From Hyphodiscus hymeniophilus (lineage: Eukaryota; Ascomycota; Leotiomycetes; Helotiales; Hyphodiscaceae): a stretch of 64,000 bases of DNA. Where the stretch lies: positions 1,364,001-1,428,000 of the forward strand of contig VNKQ01000006.1 of NCBI GenBank assembly GCA_016508695.1. Reading direction: 5' to 3'. The notes under the pieces were generated by a model. That model saw only the letters and a program-made list of their open reading frames with translations, had not been told where the DNA came from and searched no databases. Position 1 is the first letter of the stretch, and the number at the start of each line of letters is the position of its first letter. Below, piece by piece: positions 48,395 through 62,422 of the stretch. Position numbers and translations under genes: made by a program.

Positions 48395-49077
48395 CGTGTC
48401 TTGCTTGTGTGATGAGTTAGTGAAAATGGTTAGTGTAACGAACTAGACGGACCAGAGCAAAGGATACGGTGTCGACAGATGTCAAGATTGTGATTTGTGA
48501 TGTGACTTCTCTACTGGTTGTGGCGGACAGGGGTACATCCCAAGGGCTGAATCGCGTGGTCCAGGCTAGTCAGACATAAATTCTCGAGCTTGTAATCGCC
48601 AGTGGAAATCATGTGAAGATCTCCTTGAGGAAAGGAACTCAACAAAAGCCGGGCAAAGATTTTATGAACCTTGGTGCAGGAGCGATGTTTCTAAGGCAGA
48701 GCAATACAACTGATATTACCCAAATAGGAAGGAAATGAGTCCGTTGTCGAATTCGGAGCTTTGAAGATATCCTTCGCGTATCGGATTTAGGATCGTAAGC
48801 ACACAAAGGTCACAAACAATGGAAGTCAAGCTACGGGAACCGTTCTTAAGAAACTCGCCAAACTTTAAGTATGGAATGCGATCCATGAGGATCATCTGTT
48901 TAATAGATGTAGAACACCACAATGCTTCCCAAGACCCCAAACATTAAGAGATCATGAAACACTCGAAAACGCGGAGCCCTCTTGTGATTTGTTTGAGAAA
49001 ATCCAAATGGATCGACGCTAGAATTGGGTTTGAGACCAATTGTTGACCTGAAGACCCCTCTCTAAATTGGCTAAGAT
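48395..49077. other. Intergenic region between ceramidase and UTP21
   Basis: 0.68 kb with the ceramidase promoter and the UTP21 3' end. No supported coding frame or repeat. Confidence 0.45.
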
Positions 49078-52000
49078 TCAGCGAGGGTCTCTCAAGAATC
49101 CAACAACACCACTACAAAACCCAACCATTTCCCCTAACCTCGCACCTTCTTTTTCTTGCTCCTTCCTCCACTCTCTTAACACTTCAACAAGTCGTTCGTC
49201 ATGCTCAGCGGCATCCATATGCAATCTCAAAAATACTGTCATCCAAGCTTGCACCAGCTCATAGTCTTTCTTCTCCTTCAGCCGGTTGGTCAGGGCTTCC
49301 ACAAAGTTGACCAGTTCGTCGGACTCAGTTTCTGAGGTGCTGGAGTTGAGAGAGCGGATCTCGAGATCGGCTGCTGATGGAGACAGTGTTTTCAAGTGAT
49401 CGATGAAAGGCGCGTCTGCTTTGGGTCAGTTTATGGTCATCAGTGGCTTGGAATTTGGGAACGTACAATTACCACTCTCGCCGCCCGACCTCAGAGCAAC
49501 AGTAAATGGTCTTTCGGAACCAAGACGATCCATTTGCATAATTCTCGATTTCTCCAATACGCCACCGTCAGCGCTTTTCTCTTCTGCACCAGCAGACAAC
49601 TTGGGCTTGTCGAGCGAGCCCAAGAAGAATGGTGCTTTCTCTGGGACTCTGGGTGCCTCTGTTGGCTTATTCCGTTGTTTGATCAGGTCGATGTGCAGGA
49701 GCGTTTGCCACCTGCTTTTGGGCACCAAGCTCAGAGTCATCATATCAGCGCTCAATTGATCTAATGAGAAGCTTGGCGCAGAATCCTCAGCGTCATCGTT
49801 TACATCTTCAAATGCTCCATCGATTAGATTTTGGCCTCCTTCACCAGATACAGTCGGAGCAGATATCTCTGCGATTTCCTTCTCTGAGATATGGCGAGTC
49901 GGGACGTGCGTGAACAGGGTCCTATTGTTCCAAATATTGACCCCAACTTCACCCTCACACGTCGTCGCCAAGAACTCTCCAGTTCCAGAGAATGCCAGAG
50001 CAGTGCATTGACTCTTCATACGTATCGCATCAATCAGATGACCAGTTGGTAGATCCCAAACTCGCACTACGCAGTCTTTCGACGCAGCAATAATCCACCG
50101 CCCATCATTCGAGAAGCAAATATCATTGATGCCTCCTTGACATCCCCAAAGTTCTCTGATGGTTTTCTTGGTCTCGATATCGACTATTCGAATCGAAAGA
50201 TCATCGCAAGTTAATGCAATCAGGTCGTTCGCTGCGTGATATCTAATGCCAGTGACCGCCACCATTGGGTGCCAATCCATCTCATCAATGAGATTGCCAC
50301 TTCCGAAATCCCAAAACTTGACCCTGCCATCAAGGGAACAGCTGATGATGTTTTTATTCAATGAGTCCACAACAACTCCAGTCACTGGCTTCGTATGCTT
50401 GCCCATACCGGGGCGGAATGTTCGTATTGATGCCGAACCAGCTTGGAGAGTGCCTTCCGCTTCTTGAATCTGCTGAATTTTGAGTTTCTTTGCTTGCGCT
50501 TGCGTCAATCTCGAAGGAAATCGTTGCCGGTGGAGACCAGACTGTAGATTGTACATATCAATGCCCCCCAACTCTGACCCAATCACTGAGAAAGTCCCAC
50601 AAGGACTGATTGCAACGCTCCGAACGTTGCCTCCATCTGAAGTCTCCAACGCCCAACGACCTGCCTTTTTCCTACCCCAAAACCAAGTCCGGGCGTACTT
50701 GTCATCCTTGTGGCCAGTCACCACACTCTCCCATCCTGTAACCCCGGTCACTGTAGCATCGGTAGGTTTTTTGTGGCCATGGGAGCCTTTCTGCCATATT
50801 GTCTTCCCGCCAGGATTCGCTCCAATTCCGCCGTCTCGATTCAGCGATATGGCCATGCATGTGATCTCAGGTGCCTTCAGATCTGCAATGGATGCACTCG
50901 GCTCATTCGCCAAGCTGACGTTCGCGAGTATACCGGTGTTTTTTGCCTTCCTTCTGATGTTCCCTTGGCTGAGTTCCGTACTTTGGCCATCTCGCCGTAG
51001 ACTCCATCCCCACAGACTGCGATCTTTCCCTGCGCTCAACAGCCACTTACCTCCGGCATCTGCACCATCCGCGTCGGTTGGCAGGAACTGTAACTTTGTA
51101 ACAGGTGCAGCATGTCCACTTCTGGAATGCAAAATACGAGGAATTGGAGAAAATGGCGTTTCGTCGAATATCCATGACTTGAGAGAATTGTCAAGACCGC
51201 TCGTAACAATGACTGGTTGTCCGGGAAGGAATTCGACCTTGCTCACTCCACCTCCGACAGTAGCACCTACGTCTAGAGGCGGATTATGCGCGCCTCTGAG
51301 TATGCCCATTATTCGTCCTCCCTTGTTGAGGTCCCAGAACGTAACATCACCATTCTCTGGACCCGCTGTAGCCATAACCCCAGGTGTTCGCCCATCCTCG
51401 CCAGCGCCCAATTCGTCTGTCCGGAAAGAGATGGAAGAGATCGCGGTGTTTGAATCTCCACCATTCAGCTGGATGATTGTCTCATCACTTTGGATGTTAT
51501 GTATGATCAAGGGGCCTTCTGTATATGCGATTGCCAGGAGGGATAGAGCTGGCGTGGGCTGAAGAACGGTCACTGCCCCACTATTGACAGCAGGAGGCAA
51601 GATTGAATAAATCAATTTCCCCGAACTGACATTCCAGATCTCAACACTGCCATCCTTCCTACCAGCAAACAATTTGTTCAGATATGTCGGCATGTTCGTA
51701 ATTCCTCCGGTCAGCTCATGTCCTCCCTTCTGCGCCGCTGTGGGGTACAAAGTCGTATAATGCTCATATGTTGTAGACTTCCAGACTTCGATTCTCGTTC
51801 TGCAGCATCCCACTATCCATGTGCCAAATACTAAAATCTGCTTAATGGGCTCTTCAAGGTCCTCAGGAAGTTCGAGTTCTGCAATTTTCTTTCCTCGCTT
51901 GAAAACCCACACTCCCTGTTTTACACCTGGCTTCGAGCCTCCCCATGCTGCAAACACTCGATCCTTCCAGGCAGTCGTCGCACTGACATCTTCTGGCATC

Positions 52001-52325
52001 TGCGGTCGAGTCAGGAAGACTAAGTTGAGGCCGCGTTTGAGGTCATATGTCTGCAGACATTTTCCCACAGAGGTCGTGATTTGAAATGAGGTCTTCCCCA
52101 GTGGTATGGATGTAAAAGGTACGGAAGTGGATGACACCAAACCAATGGTCTATAAAGCATCAGTATGTGCTGCTTCATCGCCCCAGAGAATATCTCCCCA
52201 CGTACTCTGAAAGGTGTAAATATCCTCGATTCGCGGACAGTGCTTCTCGGCGCATCAACCCCATTAAGCTTTTGACGCTTCACAACAGGCCCATCGCGAC
52301 CATTGACGACGAGCGTTGAAGGCAT
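49078..52325 (-). CDS. UTP21: UTP21 (WDR36) small-subunit processome WD40 protein
   Basis: Nucleolar component of the U3 snoRNP UTP-B complex needed for 18S rRNA maturation. Exons 52325-52206, 52149-49467 and 49415-49078 give 1,046 residues. The N-terminal exon ends SRIFTPFR and joins TIGLVSSTSVPFTSIPLG, a conserved Utp21 start. The body is two WD40 propellers, with blades such as GSVEIWNVSSG, KSWIFDE, GRVKFWDFGSG and the well-kept GRWIIAASKDCVVRVWDLPTGHLID. The last 220 residues are the Utp21-specific helical domain (LVPKSRWQTLLHIDLIKQRN, then LVNFVEALTNRLKEKKDYELVQA). The last intron removes a frame break. Divergent from VIP1 with 511 bases between start codons. Confidence 0.95.
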
Positions 52326-52836
52326 TTCTCAATCTGCAGTTACAGATATGGAGATAGAGCCTCCTTTTGTGGTGGATTGAGCGTTCTTTGCAAAACGCCA
52401 GAAATTCGGGTTCTTTCTCGAGATCGGTCAACTTTTTTTCTAATCCCTGCAGAAATGTTAATGGTGCCCTTTAGGCAGCGTGGGGGAGACAGCATGCCTT
52501 TGAAACATTCACATGGGCCTCCTGTTGGCCTCATCTGTTTACATTCCTATTCCATCCTATGATATTGAATGCGCCTGCATCGACTCTATTTAGCACCTTC
52601 TTCCGCGCGTTGAAATACGCAGTGTCTTTACGATCCTGCCCATCTCCCCGCGGTGGACGTCATATCAGATAAGGTTGAACAAATTCCTCCATTGAGATTA
52701 CTGTACCTCGTTTCGTTCTGTCTTTTCCCTGTACTACGATCTCCTACCAAACTATGTCTCATTCACTTTTCCCACTCTTCGACAAGTAGAAGTCTTGATC
52801 TTTGCCACTTCAACAAAGGGAGCGAATAACTCCACA
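52326..52836. promoter_or_regulatory. Divergent promoter of UTP21 and VIP1
   Basis: 511 bases between the two start codons (469 if VIP1 starts at its upstream ATG, 52795). No coding frame. Pyrimidine-rich sequence precedes the VIP1 start. Confidence 0.5.
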
Positions 52837-55800
52837 ATGGAACAGGCTGACGGTGCCGCCATGTCCACGGCCCTGGGAACTAACGATCTTAGCACGCAAC
52901 CGGTGGAGTATTTTCCTCGACCAAACATTACTGACCCAAATATTGAACGCTCACTCCCCGTTTCAATTCCCAAGAGTAAATCCCGAACCAACTCGCACAC
53001 ACTCTCGTCAGCTTCGACTTCCAATTCTCATTCCAGCAGAAAGGGCCGATATGCTGAGCCAGGCACAACAGACATTCATTCTGAACGAGCCTCCATTTCG
53101 ATGCCCCCTCCTGATCCGCGACCTGCGATAAGATCGAGAACCTCGTCCACATACAGCCAGAGAAATTCGCTTGTAGCTGATATTTGGAGGCAAGGACTGA
53201 ATAATAGACGGGCCAGTGACGATATAGCGGTGGACGATTTCGATATTCCCAGACTACCACTTGGCACGATGGCGGAAGACTCCAAGCTCCCTCAGCTGCC
53301 CGATCCAGCACTGAGACCAAGACCGTCTATGACAGAATTAGATTCAAAGCGGGCGTCAGTATCTTCTATTTACTCACTCTCCTCTGCGAGAGCAGGAGGC
53401 GCTCCCAGCTCCGCAGCATCTGCGAATGGATCAGAGACTGGTACGACTACAAGGACTCCATCTGGGACGCTATCTCCCAATAAAGCATTGGGAATCTCTC
53501 AAGCAGAGACTTTAACATCCGCCGTATCTGTTGTGACCTCGTCAGCAAATCAGTTCAACAACGGAGGCACAACAAATGGCCATTCTCTAACGCCGAGAGA
53601 AACTCCTGCTCATGCCTCTGACATTGCGAAACGGAATGCTGCCGCAAGAGGAGAAGGTGTTCCGCGACCTCAACCACCTACAAGATCTAGAAGCAGGGCG
53701 AAGAGAAGGTTCAGTGGAAGCACTGGTGCCAGCAGCCACAGTCCAAGTAGCTCAAGAGGTCTTCCGACAGAGAAGGATGAGGAAAAGCCTATCCCGTGGG
53801 GCATTATTGGCGTTTGCGCTTTAGATGTGAAAGCTCGAAGCAAGCCCAGCCGGAACATCTTGAACCGTCTAATCGCGAAAGGCGAATTCGAGGTGGTCGT
53901 CTTCGGTGACAAGGTCATTTTGGATGAAGACGTTGAGAACTGGCCGATTTGTGATTTTTTGATATCTTTTTACTCCGACGGTTTTCCTCTGGACAAAGCT
54001 ATTGCGTATGTTAGAGCCCGCAAACCTTTTTGTGTCAACGACGTTCCAATGCAAAAGATTCTTTGGGATCGTAGAATTTGCCTCCGGATATTGGACCAAA
54101 TTCAGGTTCCTACTCCAAGAAGAGTGGAAGTGAACAGAGATGGCGGGCCAAGTATCTTGACAGATTACATGGCGAAACATCTCAAGGATACAACTGGCGT
54201 GACGCTGGAGGGCCCAGAAGACGGTACTGGTGGCCAAATGATTCCACCTAGGAAAGTCGAACTCCTTGATGATGGTGATACGCTCAGTGTTGATGGTACT
54301 TTATTGAGCAAACCTTTTGTTGAGAAGCCAGTCAGTGGAGAAGATCACAACATTTGCATTTACTATCCCAAGAGTCAGGGCGGTGGTGCCCGAAAACTGT
54401 TTCGCAAGATAGGAAACAAAAGTTCCGAATGGGTGGATGGTATGACTGTTCCACGGGCAGTTCTGGAGCCGGGCAGCAGTTACGTTTACGAGAAATTCAT
54501 GAAAGTCGACAATGCTGAGGACGTGAAGGCATACACGGTGGGGCCCAATTTCTGCCACGCTGAGACTCGCAAATCACCTGTGGTGGACGGCTTGGTTCGA
54601 CGAAACACGCACGGCAAGGAGATTCGATATGTTACAAGCCTCTCGAAGGAAGAAGCTGCCATGGCAAGTCGCATTGCAGAAAAGTTTGGTCAAAGAGTTT
54701 GCGGATTTGACCTCTTACGAGCCGAGGGTAAAAGCTACGTGATTGACGTTAATGGCTGGAGCTTCGTAAAAGACAATGAAGAATACTATGATCAATGTTC
54801 AAGAATTTTGAAGGAGATGTTCATTCGGGAAAAACAGAAACAACTTGGAAATACGGTCCCCAGTGGCATTGCTTCTGCAAGTGGTTCTGATGGAGCTCCG
54901 AGTCCGGTCAACAGAAGAGATACCGGTAATGGTCTCAAAGACAATCACCGCTCAGCTTTGCAGTCCCTTCTCTCCAAGTCGCCTAGCATAACAAAACTTC
55001 ACAATCATTATCACCCTGGCAACGCTAAGAAGGGCACCGCTTCACCGGATGCTTCGAGCGCGCCAACACCAAAGATTACACCACCTGGGTTTAATGATGG
55101 GCTCCAAATGCCGAGTGTACCTGCGGGACCTTTCTTGCCGCCACCAGCTGTGTCGCTTCCCACCGCCAGTGCTCCATCTACTGCTCCTTCGACGGTATCC
55201 TCAACACCAGTCCCAACAGCTGCGAAGGAAGAGACGATGCCACCTCCAGCACCGAAACATACTTGGAAATTGAAAGGCATGGTCTCAGTGATTCGTCACG
55301 CGGATCGTACCCCTAAGCAGAAGTACAAGTTCACGTTCCATACAAAACCATTCATTGAGCTCTTAAAAGGACATGAGGAAGAGGTGCTCCTGATAGGGGA
55401 AGCTGCTCTGGACAGTGTGATTGCAGCTACAGATGTTGCCATGCGTGAGGGTGTTGAAGACCGGGAGAAGCTCAGGACTTTAAGGAATGTGCTTGCCAAA
55501 AAGGGAGCATGGACTGGCACAAAGGTTCAAATCAAGCCGATGTTCAGAAAGAGGAAGCTAGAAGAACTGCAGCCGACCGATGTTCCGTCCGCGTCCCAGG
55601 TATCTGATGCCAAATTAGCGAAGGAGGTCGAACCGGAATCAAACCCCGAACAAACCGGCAATGACTCCGCTTTAGCAAAATCACCCACCAGAAATGACTC
55701 CATTTCGGGCGTCACCTTATCTCGGATTACAGCTGCGGAGAATAGCCTTGTGCTCGATAAGTTGCAGCTTATTGTCAAGTGGGGTGGTGAACCTACTCAC

Positions 55801-57601
55801 TCTGCCCGGTATCAAGCTCAGGAATCCGGCGAAAACATGAGAAATGATTTGCTTTTAATGAATAGGGAAGTTCTGGATGAGGTTCATGTGTTTAGCAGCT
55901 CCGAGCGTCGCGTTACTACAAGTGCACAAATCTGGGCATCGTCTTTCACTAACCAGAAAGACCTCCCTTCGGACTTCATTACCATTCGAAAAGATCTACT
56001 TGATGATTCCAACGCTGCTAAAGATGAAATGGATAAGGTTAAGAAGAAGCTCAAGACGTTATTACGAGAAGGCAGTGATCCTCCTCCGCAATTTGCTTGG
56101 CCCGCCAATATGCCTGAGCCATCGGTTGTCCAGAAGTATGTGGTGCAATTGATGAAATTCCACAGACGAGTCATGCGTCACAACTACAGCAAGCTATACG
56201 GTGGTGCGTCTTCATCACTCAATGCCATTGCAAACCCAGGTGACAAAGAGAAAGGGGACTCAGCATCTACGTCCTCGTCTTTATCCCAAGCTACGGCGAC
56301 TAGTAGCATACAAGCTCGGTGGTGCTGCGGTGAGGACGCCGAGCTATTCAAGGAAAGATGGGAGAAGCTGTTCACCGAGTTCTGTGACGCCGAGAAAGTT
56401 GATCCAAGTAAGATCTCCGAGTTGTACGACACGATGAAATTCGACGCCCTTCACAATCGTCAATTCCTTGAGTGGGTGTTCACCCCAAGCAAGAGTATCC
56501 TTGAAGAAGAGGAAGAGGCTATTGCAGCTGAGACAAGGTCTACGGATACCAAACCCTCTGACAAGGAACAAGAGAAGGACAAAGACAAGTCAAAGATTTC
56601 AGATGATGCTCAAGTGGATCAAAGTCAGACAGTACCGTTCAAGAAAGCAGAGACGAACAAAAGCTTGCATCGCCGCATTTTCAGAAGACAATCAGTCATG
56701 ACTGGAGGCAAAACCGCCGATGAGCCACCCGAGCAGTATTTTCGTCTCTTTACTGGTAGCAGTCAAACAAAAGCGAAGACCGATGCTCGTCTGGAGAAGC
56801 TTAGAGAATTGTACAAACTGGCAAAGGTTCTCTTTGACTTCATCTGCCCGCAAGAATACGGTATGGCGGACAGTGAGAAACTCGAAATTGGCCTCTTGAC
56901 ATCCCTCCCACTGCTCAAAGTATGTATCTCTATGTCAGGTTGGTTGAGGCTACTAAACTAGCTGCAGGAAATCGTCCAAGATCTTGAAGAAATGCAAGCC
57001 TCCGACGAAGCGAAGTCTTTCTTCTACTTTACGAAAGAATCTCATATCTACACTTTGCTGAACTGCATCCTTGAAGGCGGCATTGAGACGAAGATCAAGC
57101 GTTCTGCAATACCTGAACTCGACTACTTGTCTCAAATTTGCTTTGAGCTGTACGAATCCGAGAACAAGACCCCTCCTGATGCCCCTGCCGGTGAGGTTGC
57201 GAAATACGCCTATTCAATCCGAATCACAATCAGTCCTGGCTGCCATACTTTCGATCCCTTGGATGTACAGCTTGATAGCAAGCATTGCATATCTTGTGCA
57301 CCAAGACGAAGCTTGACGGCGCATCAAGATTGGAAGGAGGTCATCGACACGTTGAGAGCGAAGTTCCACCAGTGAGTATTTCCAATGACGGACTCCACGA
57401 CTGGAAGAGCAGCTAACAGTTATCAGAGTCAAATTACCTAAGAGCTTTCTCGCAGTCAACCTTTCAGAAACCCATACCTTCCATAAAAAGGAGGAGACGA
57501 ATGAGTCCACACAGAGCATCGATGAGAAATCAACGATGCCAGAGGCAGATGCGTCCGTGGAAAATACAGAGACCGCGCACGATGGTCCAGAGGCTTCGTG
57601 A
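52837..57601 (+). CDS. VIP1: Vip1/Asp1 diphosphoinositol pentakisphosphate kinase-phosphatase
   Basis: Makes 1-diphospho-inositol polyphosphates (such as 1-IP7), which signal phosphate status, polarity and microtubule behaviour. Exons 52837-56919, 56968-57371 and 57427-57601 give 1,553 residues. A disordered Ser-rich start of about 315 residues is followed by the ATP-grasp kinase domain, from [21 protein letters not shown] to about residue 680, with [17 protein letters not shown] at its end. A linker leads to the histidine-acid-phosphatase-like domain, opening with [15 protein letters not shown] near residue 820 and closing with the SGCHT-like [10 protein letters not shown] and SETHTFH segments. 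Both introns are GT-AG. An upstream in-frame ATG at 52795 is possible. Equivalent to Schizosaccharomyces asp1. Confidence 0.95.
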
Positions 57602-60600
57602 GAAGCTCACACCCCTTACCCTAGTGTTCCCCACGACCAGGAGGTACAGTAGATCCCAGAACGAGCTTCATCATCTTCCAGGGCGGGTTCGGAGAGGGAG
57701 CCGAAGGATGCACACATCCCCAACCGCTGACAGAGGCGGTTCATTGGCAAGGGTCTAGGGGTTTGGGGAATCTGATGCCTGCATCCTGTCAACCCGAGAA
57801 AATACTGTAGATCATGAAACTCTGGAGTACAACTTCATGAAACCGTGATCGAATAGATCTTAGAATGCTGAATAAGCTTTGATGACCCCTCTTGTAACTA
57901 CATCTTTTCATTAGAGGCGGTGTGACACGGGACCCCTCCGTTGGCCCCCGAGTACGACCGAGAAGTCGTCACAGTGCACAATGTCTCTCCAATATGATCG
58001 ACCCTGACCATTGCCTTTTTGAGGAAGCCGGAGAGCTGTCATATTAAGGTTTGTTGGGTAGCATTTCTCTCGTTCTACCCTTGCAGTGCGAATATATACC
58101 TTTGCTTTTATGAGGTTCTGACGGCTCGGTCTAGCGACTTCGCAGGAGGTTAGCGAAGGGATGAGACGACAGTATATGTAGACCAGTGAAGATACCATAG
58201 TTCACCAGGCCGGCGGATGGGTGATGTTGGTGTTTGGTGTCTGATGCACGCCATGAAATTTGACCGGTGGGATGCGGGAGACGGGGGAACGAGGGGCGGA
58301 AGCCATTCCATGCCCGACTCCTCGGAGCTTTCACGTTCCTCAAGGAGTGAGCGCACGGCACACGGCTCACGGTAGGTAAGGTAGTGACGATAATGGACGA
58401 GCGGCTTGTCTAGCATGGGAAGTGCCGTGAGCTGCAACGGGTTTGAAGCGATGACGGTGAGATTCGCGCAGCCACTTTGAGAAGCGCGCTGAGCAGTACC
58501 GAAGCGGTCGCTGACCATACAGTTGGACCTCATATCTTTAAACCCCTCTAGAGATATGTAGCAATATGGAGGAGTTTTCGGTATGAGAAGAGATCCTAGC
58601 CATAAATTAATTGTTCGCAACATTTTGGAAGATCGGGGATTTAGGATCACTCTGTGGTCCGAACCCGTCGAAATGTTTTGAGAGAAGTGGGCTGATAATG
58701 GGTGACGAATGCATCTATGACTTTGCGACCTGGATTCCCATTAGACAAGAACCAAAACACAAAAACAAAAAGCAGAAGCCGACGGGAGACATCCTATTTG
58801 CTGTGCAAGAATTGGCAACCCTCATTGCATGCAACGATCTGCACCAATCAGCCCAGGAGATTTGATAGCGCTCTTTTTGAAGTTTGAATGTGAAGATGAA
58901 AGCCAGGACATGAGAAGGTTTCAAAGATGTCCTGATAGGGAGCGGTGCATGCGAGGTCCTGACTCGTTGATCCTGGAGGCTTGACTTTCAGCTTTTGCTC
59001 CTTTGCGGTAGGCGCATCTGCATGCGCCATGCAGGTCCGATGAATGCGACGACGATGCTCGTAGATTAATTTGTGAATGTACATATTGTACAAAGTCCTG
59101 TGCCTGTATCGAAGCGGTGAGGAAGGATGAAGTCCCGAAACCTCGAAGTTCTCGAACGAGTTGAATCACGAGTAGATGCTTCCGCCGGTCAGAGAGCCTC
59201 TACTCTTTAGAGTCTAACCTCCGTCGATGGTGGTTTCGGACACCATCGGTCCGGTAGATGGAACTTCGCCAGACATTGAGTGAGTGAGGTACGGAGATAC
59301 TTCCAGTGGATCCGGTCAGATTGCCCCGCGGGTTCGATCCCATGGGTCCACGACTCCACGACCACATGTCTGTCAGGGATATTGGAGCAATGACGGTAAC
59401 CAAGAAGAGTCTACAGGGGCTTCTCGGACCCAAAGCAGTGCCTTGCGTCGGATAATCATTAGCAGGCGCATTAGAGGCTTAGAGCTCGTGTGCTTGCGGA
59501 GAGTGCTGCATTAGTGATGGTGAGAGATAGATAGGTACATGGGTGAGGACTGAGAATTGAAGTCGGTGAACCACACTTGAACGGCTCTGGTGGGTTGAAG
59601 GTGCCGTACAGATATCGCATAGCAGGGTATGAAGGTACTGGTGACGAGCAATCTGATTATCTGACACTGACATCTAACCTGTGCCCGTCAGTAGTACTCG
59701 AGTACCGGTTTCAGAGGAAGTTCTCTGTAGATTGGATTACTGGATCATCAGAGGCGCCAAGCTTGGTATGCCCCTAGCCTGAAGTCTGACTGTATTCACA
59801 TGGATTCTGGGATTCCGGGAGTCTGGGAGTCTGGGATTGGTTCCGGGGATGGATATGCCTCCAAGTTGGAGCATGCTTGCAGAATGCGCATTTTGTCGTT
59901 AATCGTTATTCAATTGATCTCTAGTGGTTCGAGGCAAAGAGAAGGTCGGCATGTCGCCGTCAGTTTGAGAGAGGTCAGCAAAGGTTGAGGGTTTCAGGAG
60001 AGTGGTGGTAGTGGTGGTAGTAGTGATGGTAGAGGAGATGGAGTACTGGAGAAGTTGTGTCGAAGGGGGATATTTGTCACCCCAGAGGATCCCATACGAG
60101 TAGCGTGGTTCCAAAGATCGTTGTTGAAAACTTGAAATCTACATGCGAACCAACTCCGCCACTCCCATTGAAGATGTGACAACTTGACAATTCGACAATT
60201 GGCATGCGGCCAACAGTCAAGAGACTAAGGCAAGTAAGCCGAACCAAGCCTTGGGTAGTACGCAGAGGCGTTGAAACCCTGTCCAGGCGACGGCGGTAAG
60301 GTGGCCTGGATAGCTAGCGGGGCTTAATACTCAACGATTTGCGAACCACCACCACCAGACTTCTATTACATTAATTACATCTTGAATTTTGCTTTTGCAA
60401 TTCCCGATCACATCAACCACATCAATCACATTGAACGTGTGGAATCATTGATTTCAGAGACTCACAAGGGATAGGCCGTTTTGGAGTCTACAAACCACCT
60501 ACTTCCAATATCAATACCACTTCCAATCCTACTCAAATGTCTACCCCTCCCCTGACTGTAGCATGTCAACCACACATGCCACGAGGGAGCGGAGAAGGCT

Positions 60601-62422
60601 ATCTCCCCAACCCCAGCTCAATCATCCCACTGCGACGACACTAAGTCGTTACCAAGGTTGACTAATAACCAAATCTTCGACCCCCAGACAATCCTTGAAC
60701 CACCGATAGTATCATCCGTTACCAATGATGGCTTTCTCTGGCACTTGGGCGCCACAGCGGTCCTGGAAACCCGGTACTGTACTGTAATTGTAATTGAGAG
60801 ATCCCCCTGATCGTATCACATCATATTGCATCACATCACAGGCGGCCCTTGTCTCTCTCCTCTTCCAAATATGCAAGGTCGTCGACACAGCCTCTGGGGC
60901 GGGTATGGTCATGCATACAACTCACAAGTAAGTATCTTCCTGGCTATCGAACCCAATAATCCTTCCAGCAGGATTCACAAGACAGTAGCGGCAAGCTTCC
61001 GGTAGTAGAGTCAGAATAGACTATGGTAGTGGTACAAGAAGTACATACCGACTAACCGACTTCCCGATCGCCAGCGCAGGTGGAGTCAGTAAATAGAGAG
61101 TAGTGTGAGATACCTTAGACAACTACTCCTCCCTCTCAATACAGGCATCATCCCCTCTCCTACATCCCATGTCCGCCCTGCAAGTTGCCCCATAGCCAGT
61201 GCACGTTCTGCCTTTCCCCGTCGATGTCTCTAGGAACATACGTTCGCTCAGATACCTGCCTACGGTCTGGTCTGTAGGGCTATCGATACGAGAGTCCCGA
61301 CGGACATCCTCGCACGGATATCATCATGACAAGCGCTGACAGCAGAGGAATCCACGTACCGTCGGACATGGACACGAACACCGCAAACACACCTCTTATT
61401 GCTCGGGAGTCAGGAGTCAGGTCCAGCACGCAAGGCAAGGCAAGCACGTTTCTAGGAAGCAGGCCACGAGAGCACGTCCTTCCGGGATCCGCGAAAGTGG
61501 GAAAGTCAAATTCGCATGCTAACACAACCCCACCAGAGAGACCGGCGGTCCATAGAGAACAGATAATATGCGATATCACCAATCATCACACGCTCACCTC
61601 ACCGTCTTGCTTGCTTGAATTCTCCGCTTGGGGCCGTTTTCCTTAGGGCCCTAGTCCTTCCACTTAACTCCTTTCATCCATCCGTGCCATGGCCGCCAGA
61701 TCTCTGGTAACGGCAGCGGAAGGGCATTTACAAACGTTGATTGTTAAGATGTCCCCTTGTCCTGGTCCATATTTTAATAACCAAGGTCAGCATACCATGC
61801 AAAAATCCGTCCATATGAGTACATACCTCCGCCATGCTGCCCGTCAGGTTCTAGAAGACGGGTACTTACCAGACTACATTCAGACATACATAGTCCAGTA
61901 CAGGACTCGACAAAGGTTCTTTGCTATGCTTTGTTTTCGTTTGCTTTGTTGGTCATGATTCTGTCCAGTCCTCCTCTCGACTTTTAAGGCATTTGTTATC
62001 GGCGACCTCCAAGCCCTTGCATATCACTGCTTTTGCTTATTCCCGATTGACAACGGCCGGCAGCCTTACGAGGATATTATTTTTGGGGACCCGGTACCTT
62101 GAAGACAAACGCCGTCCTTCTGTTCACCTTTGCGATTCAGTCATTCTCGTCTGTCGTTCTATCATATATTCACTGAGCCCGTCAACAAATTCACTCAACT
62201 ACGAATCTCAACAACAAAACTCTTCTCAAGTGCTCAACTTCGTCCTCGCTTTGTCTCTCGAATTCAAAGACATATATCTACCTGCTCTACCTACTCTTCT
62301 GCCCCACATCTCCCCCACTGTACCGGTACGTCCCCAACTTTCCGGAATCATGTACCTTTACTGATCCAAGCGGTCTAGACTCCACTTCTTTGCCTTGCCC
62401 ATCCGACTTTGCTACCTCCCAG
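57602..62422. other. Long gene-poor region
   Basis: 4.8 kb without a confident gene. It begins with the VIP1 3' flank and ends with a probable long promoter or leader of the 54-residue protein gene. It contains a GGGAGTCTG-type tandem near 59805-59840 and a GTGGTAGTG trinucleotide tract near 60003-60040. Short frames on both strands show no family traits. No RNA gene was recognised. Confidence 0.4.
60003..60040. repeat. GTGGTAGTG-type trinucleotide tract
   Basis: Irregular GTG/GTA repeats in non-coding DNA. A simple sequence repeat with no visible link to a gene. Confidence 0.7.

Noticed and set aside
50480..51562. 360-codon plus-strand frame inside UTP21
   Set aside because: Antisense to a clear WD40 protein, with no family traits of its own.
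59325..59350. tRNA-like T-loop sequence GGTTCGATCCC
   Set aside because: The flanking bases do not form a five-pair stem, and no matching anticodon or D arm lies upstream.
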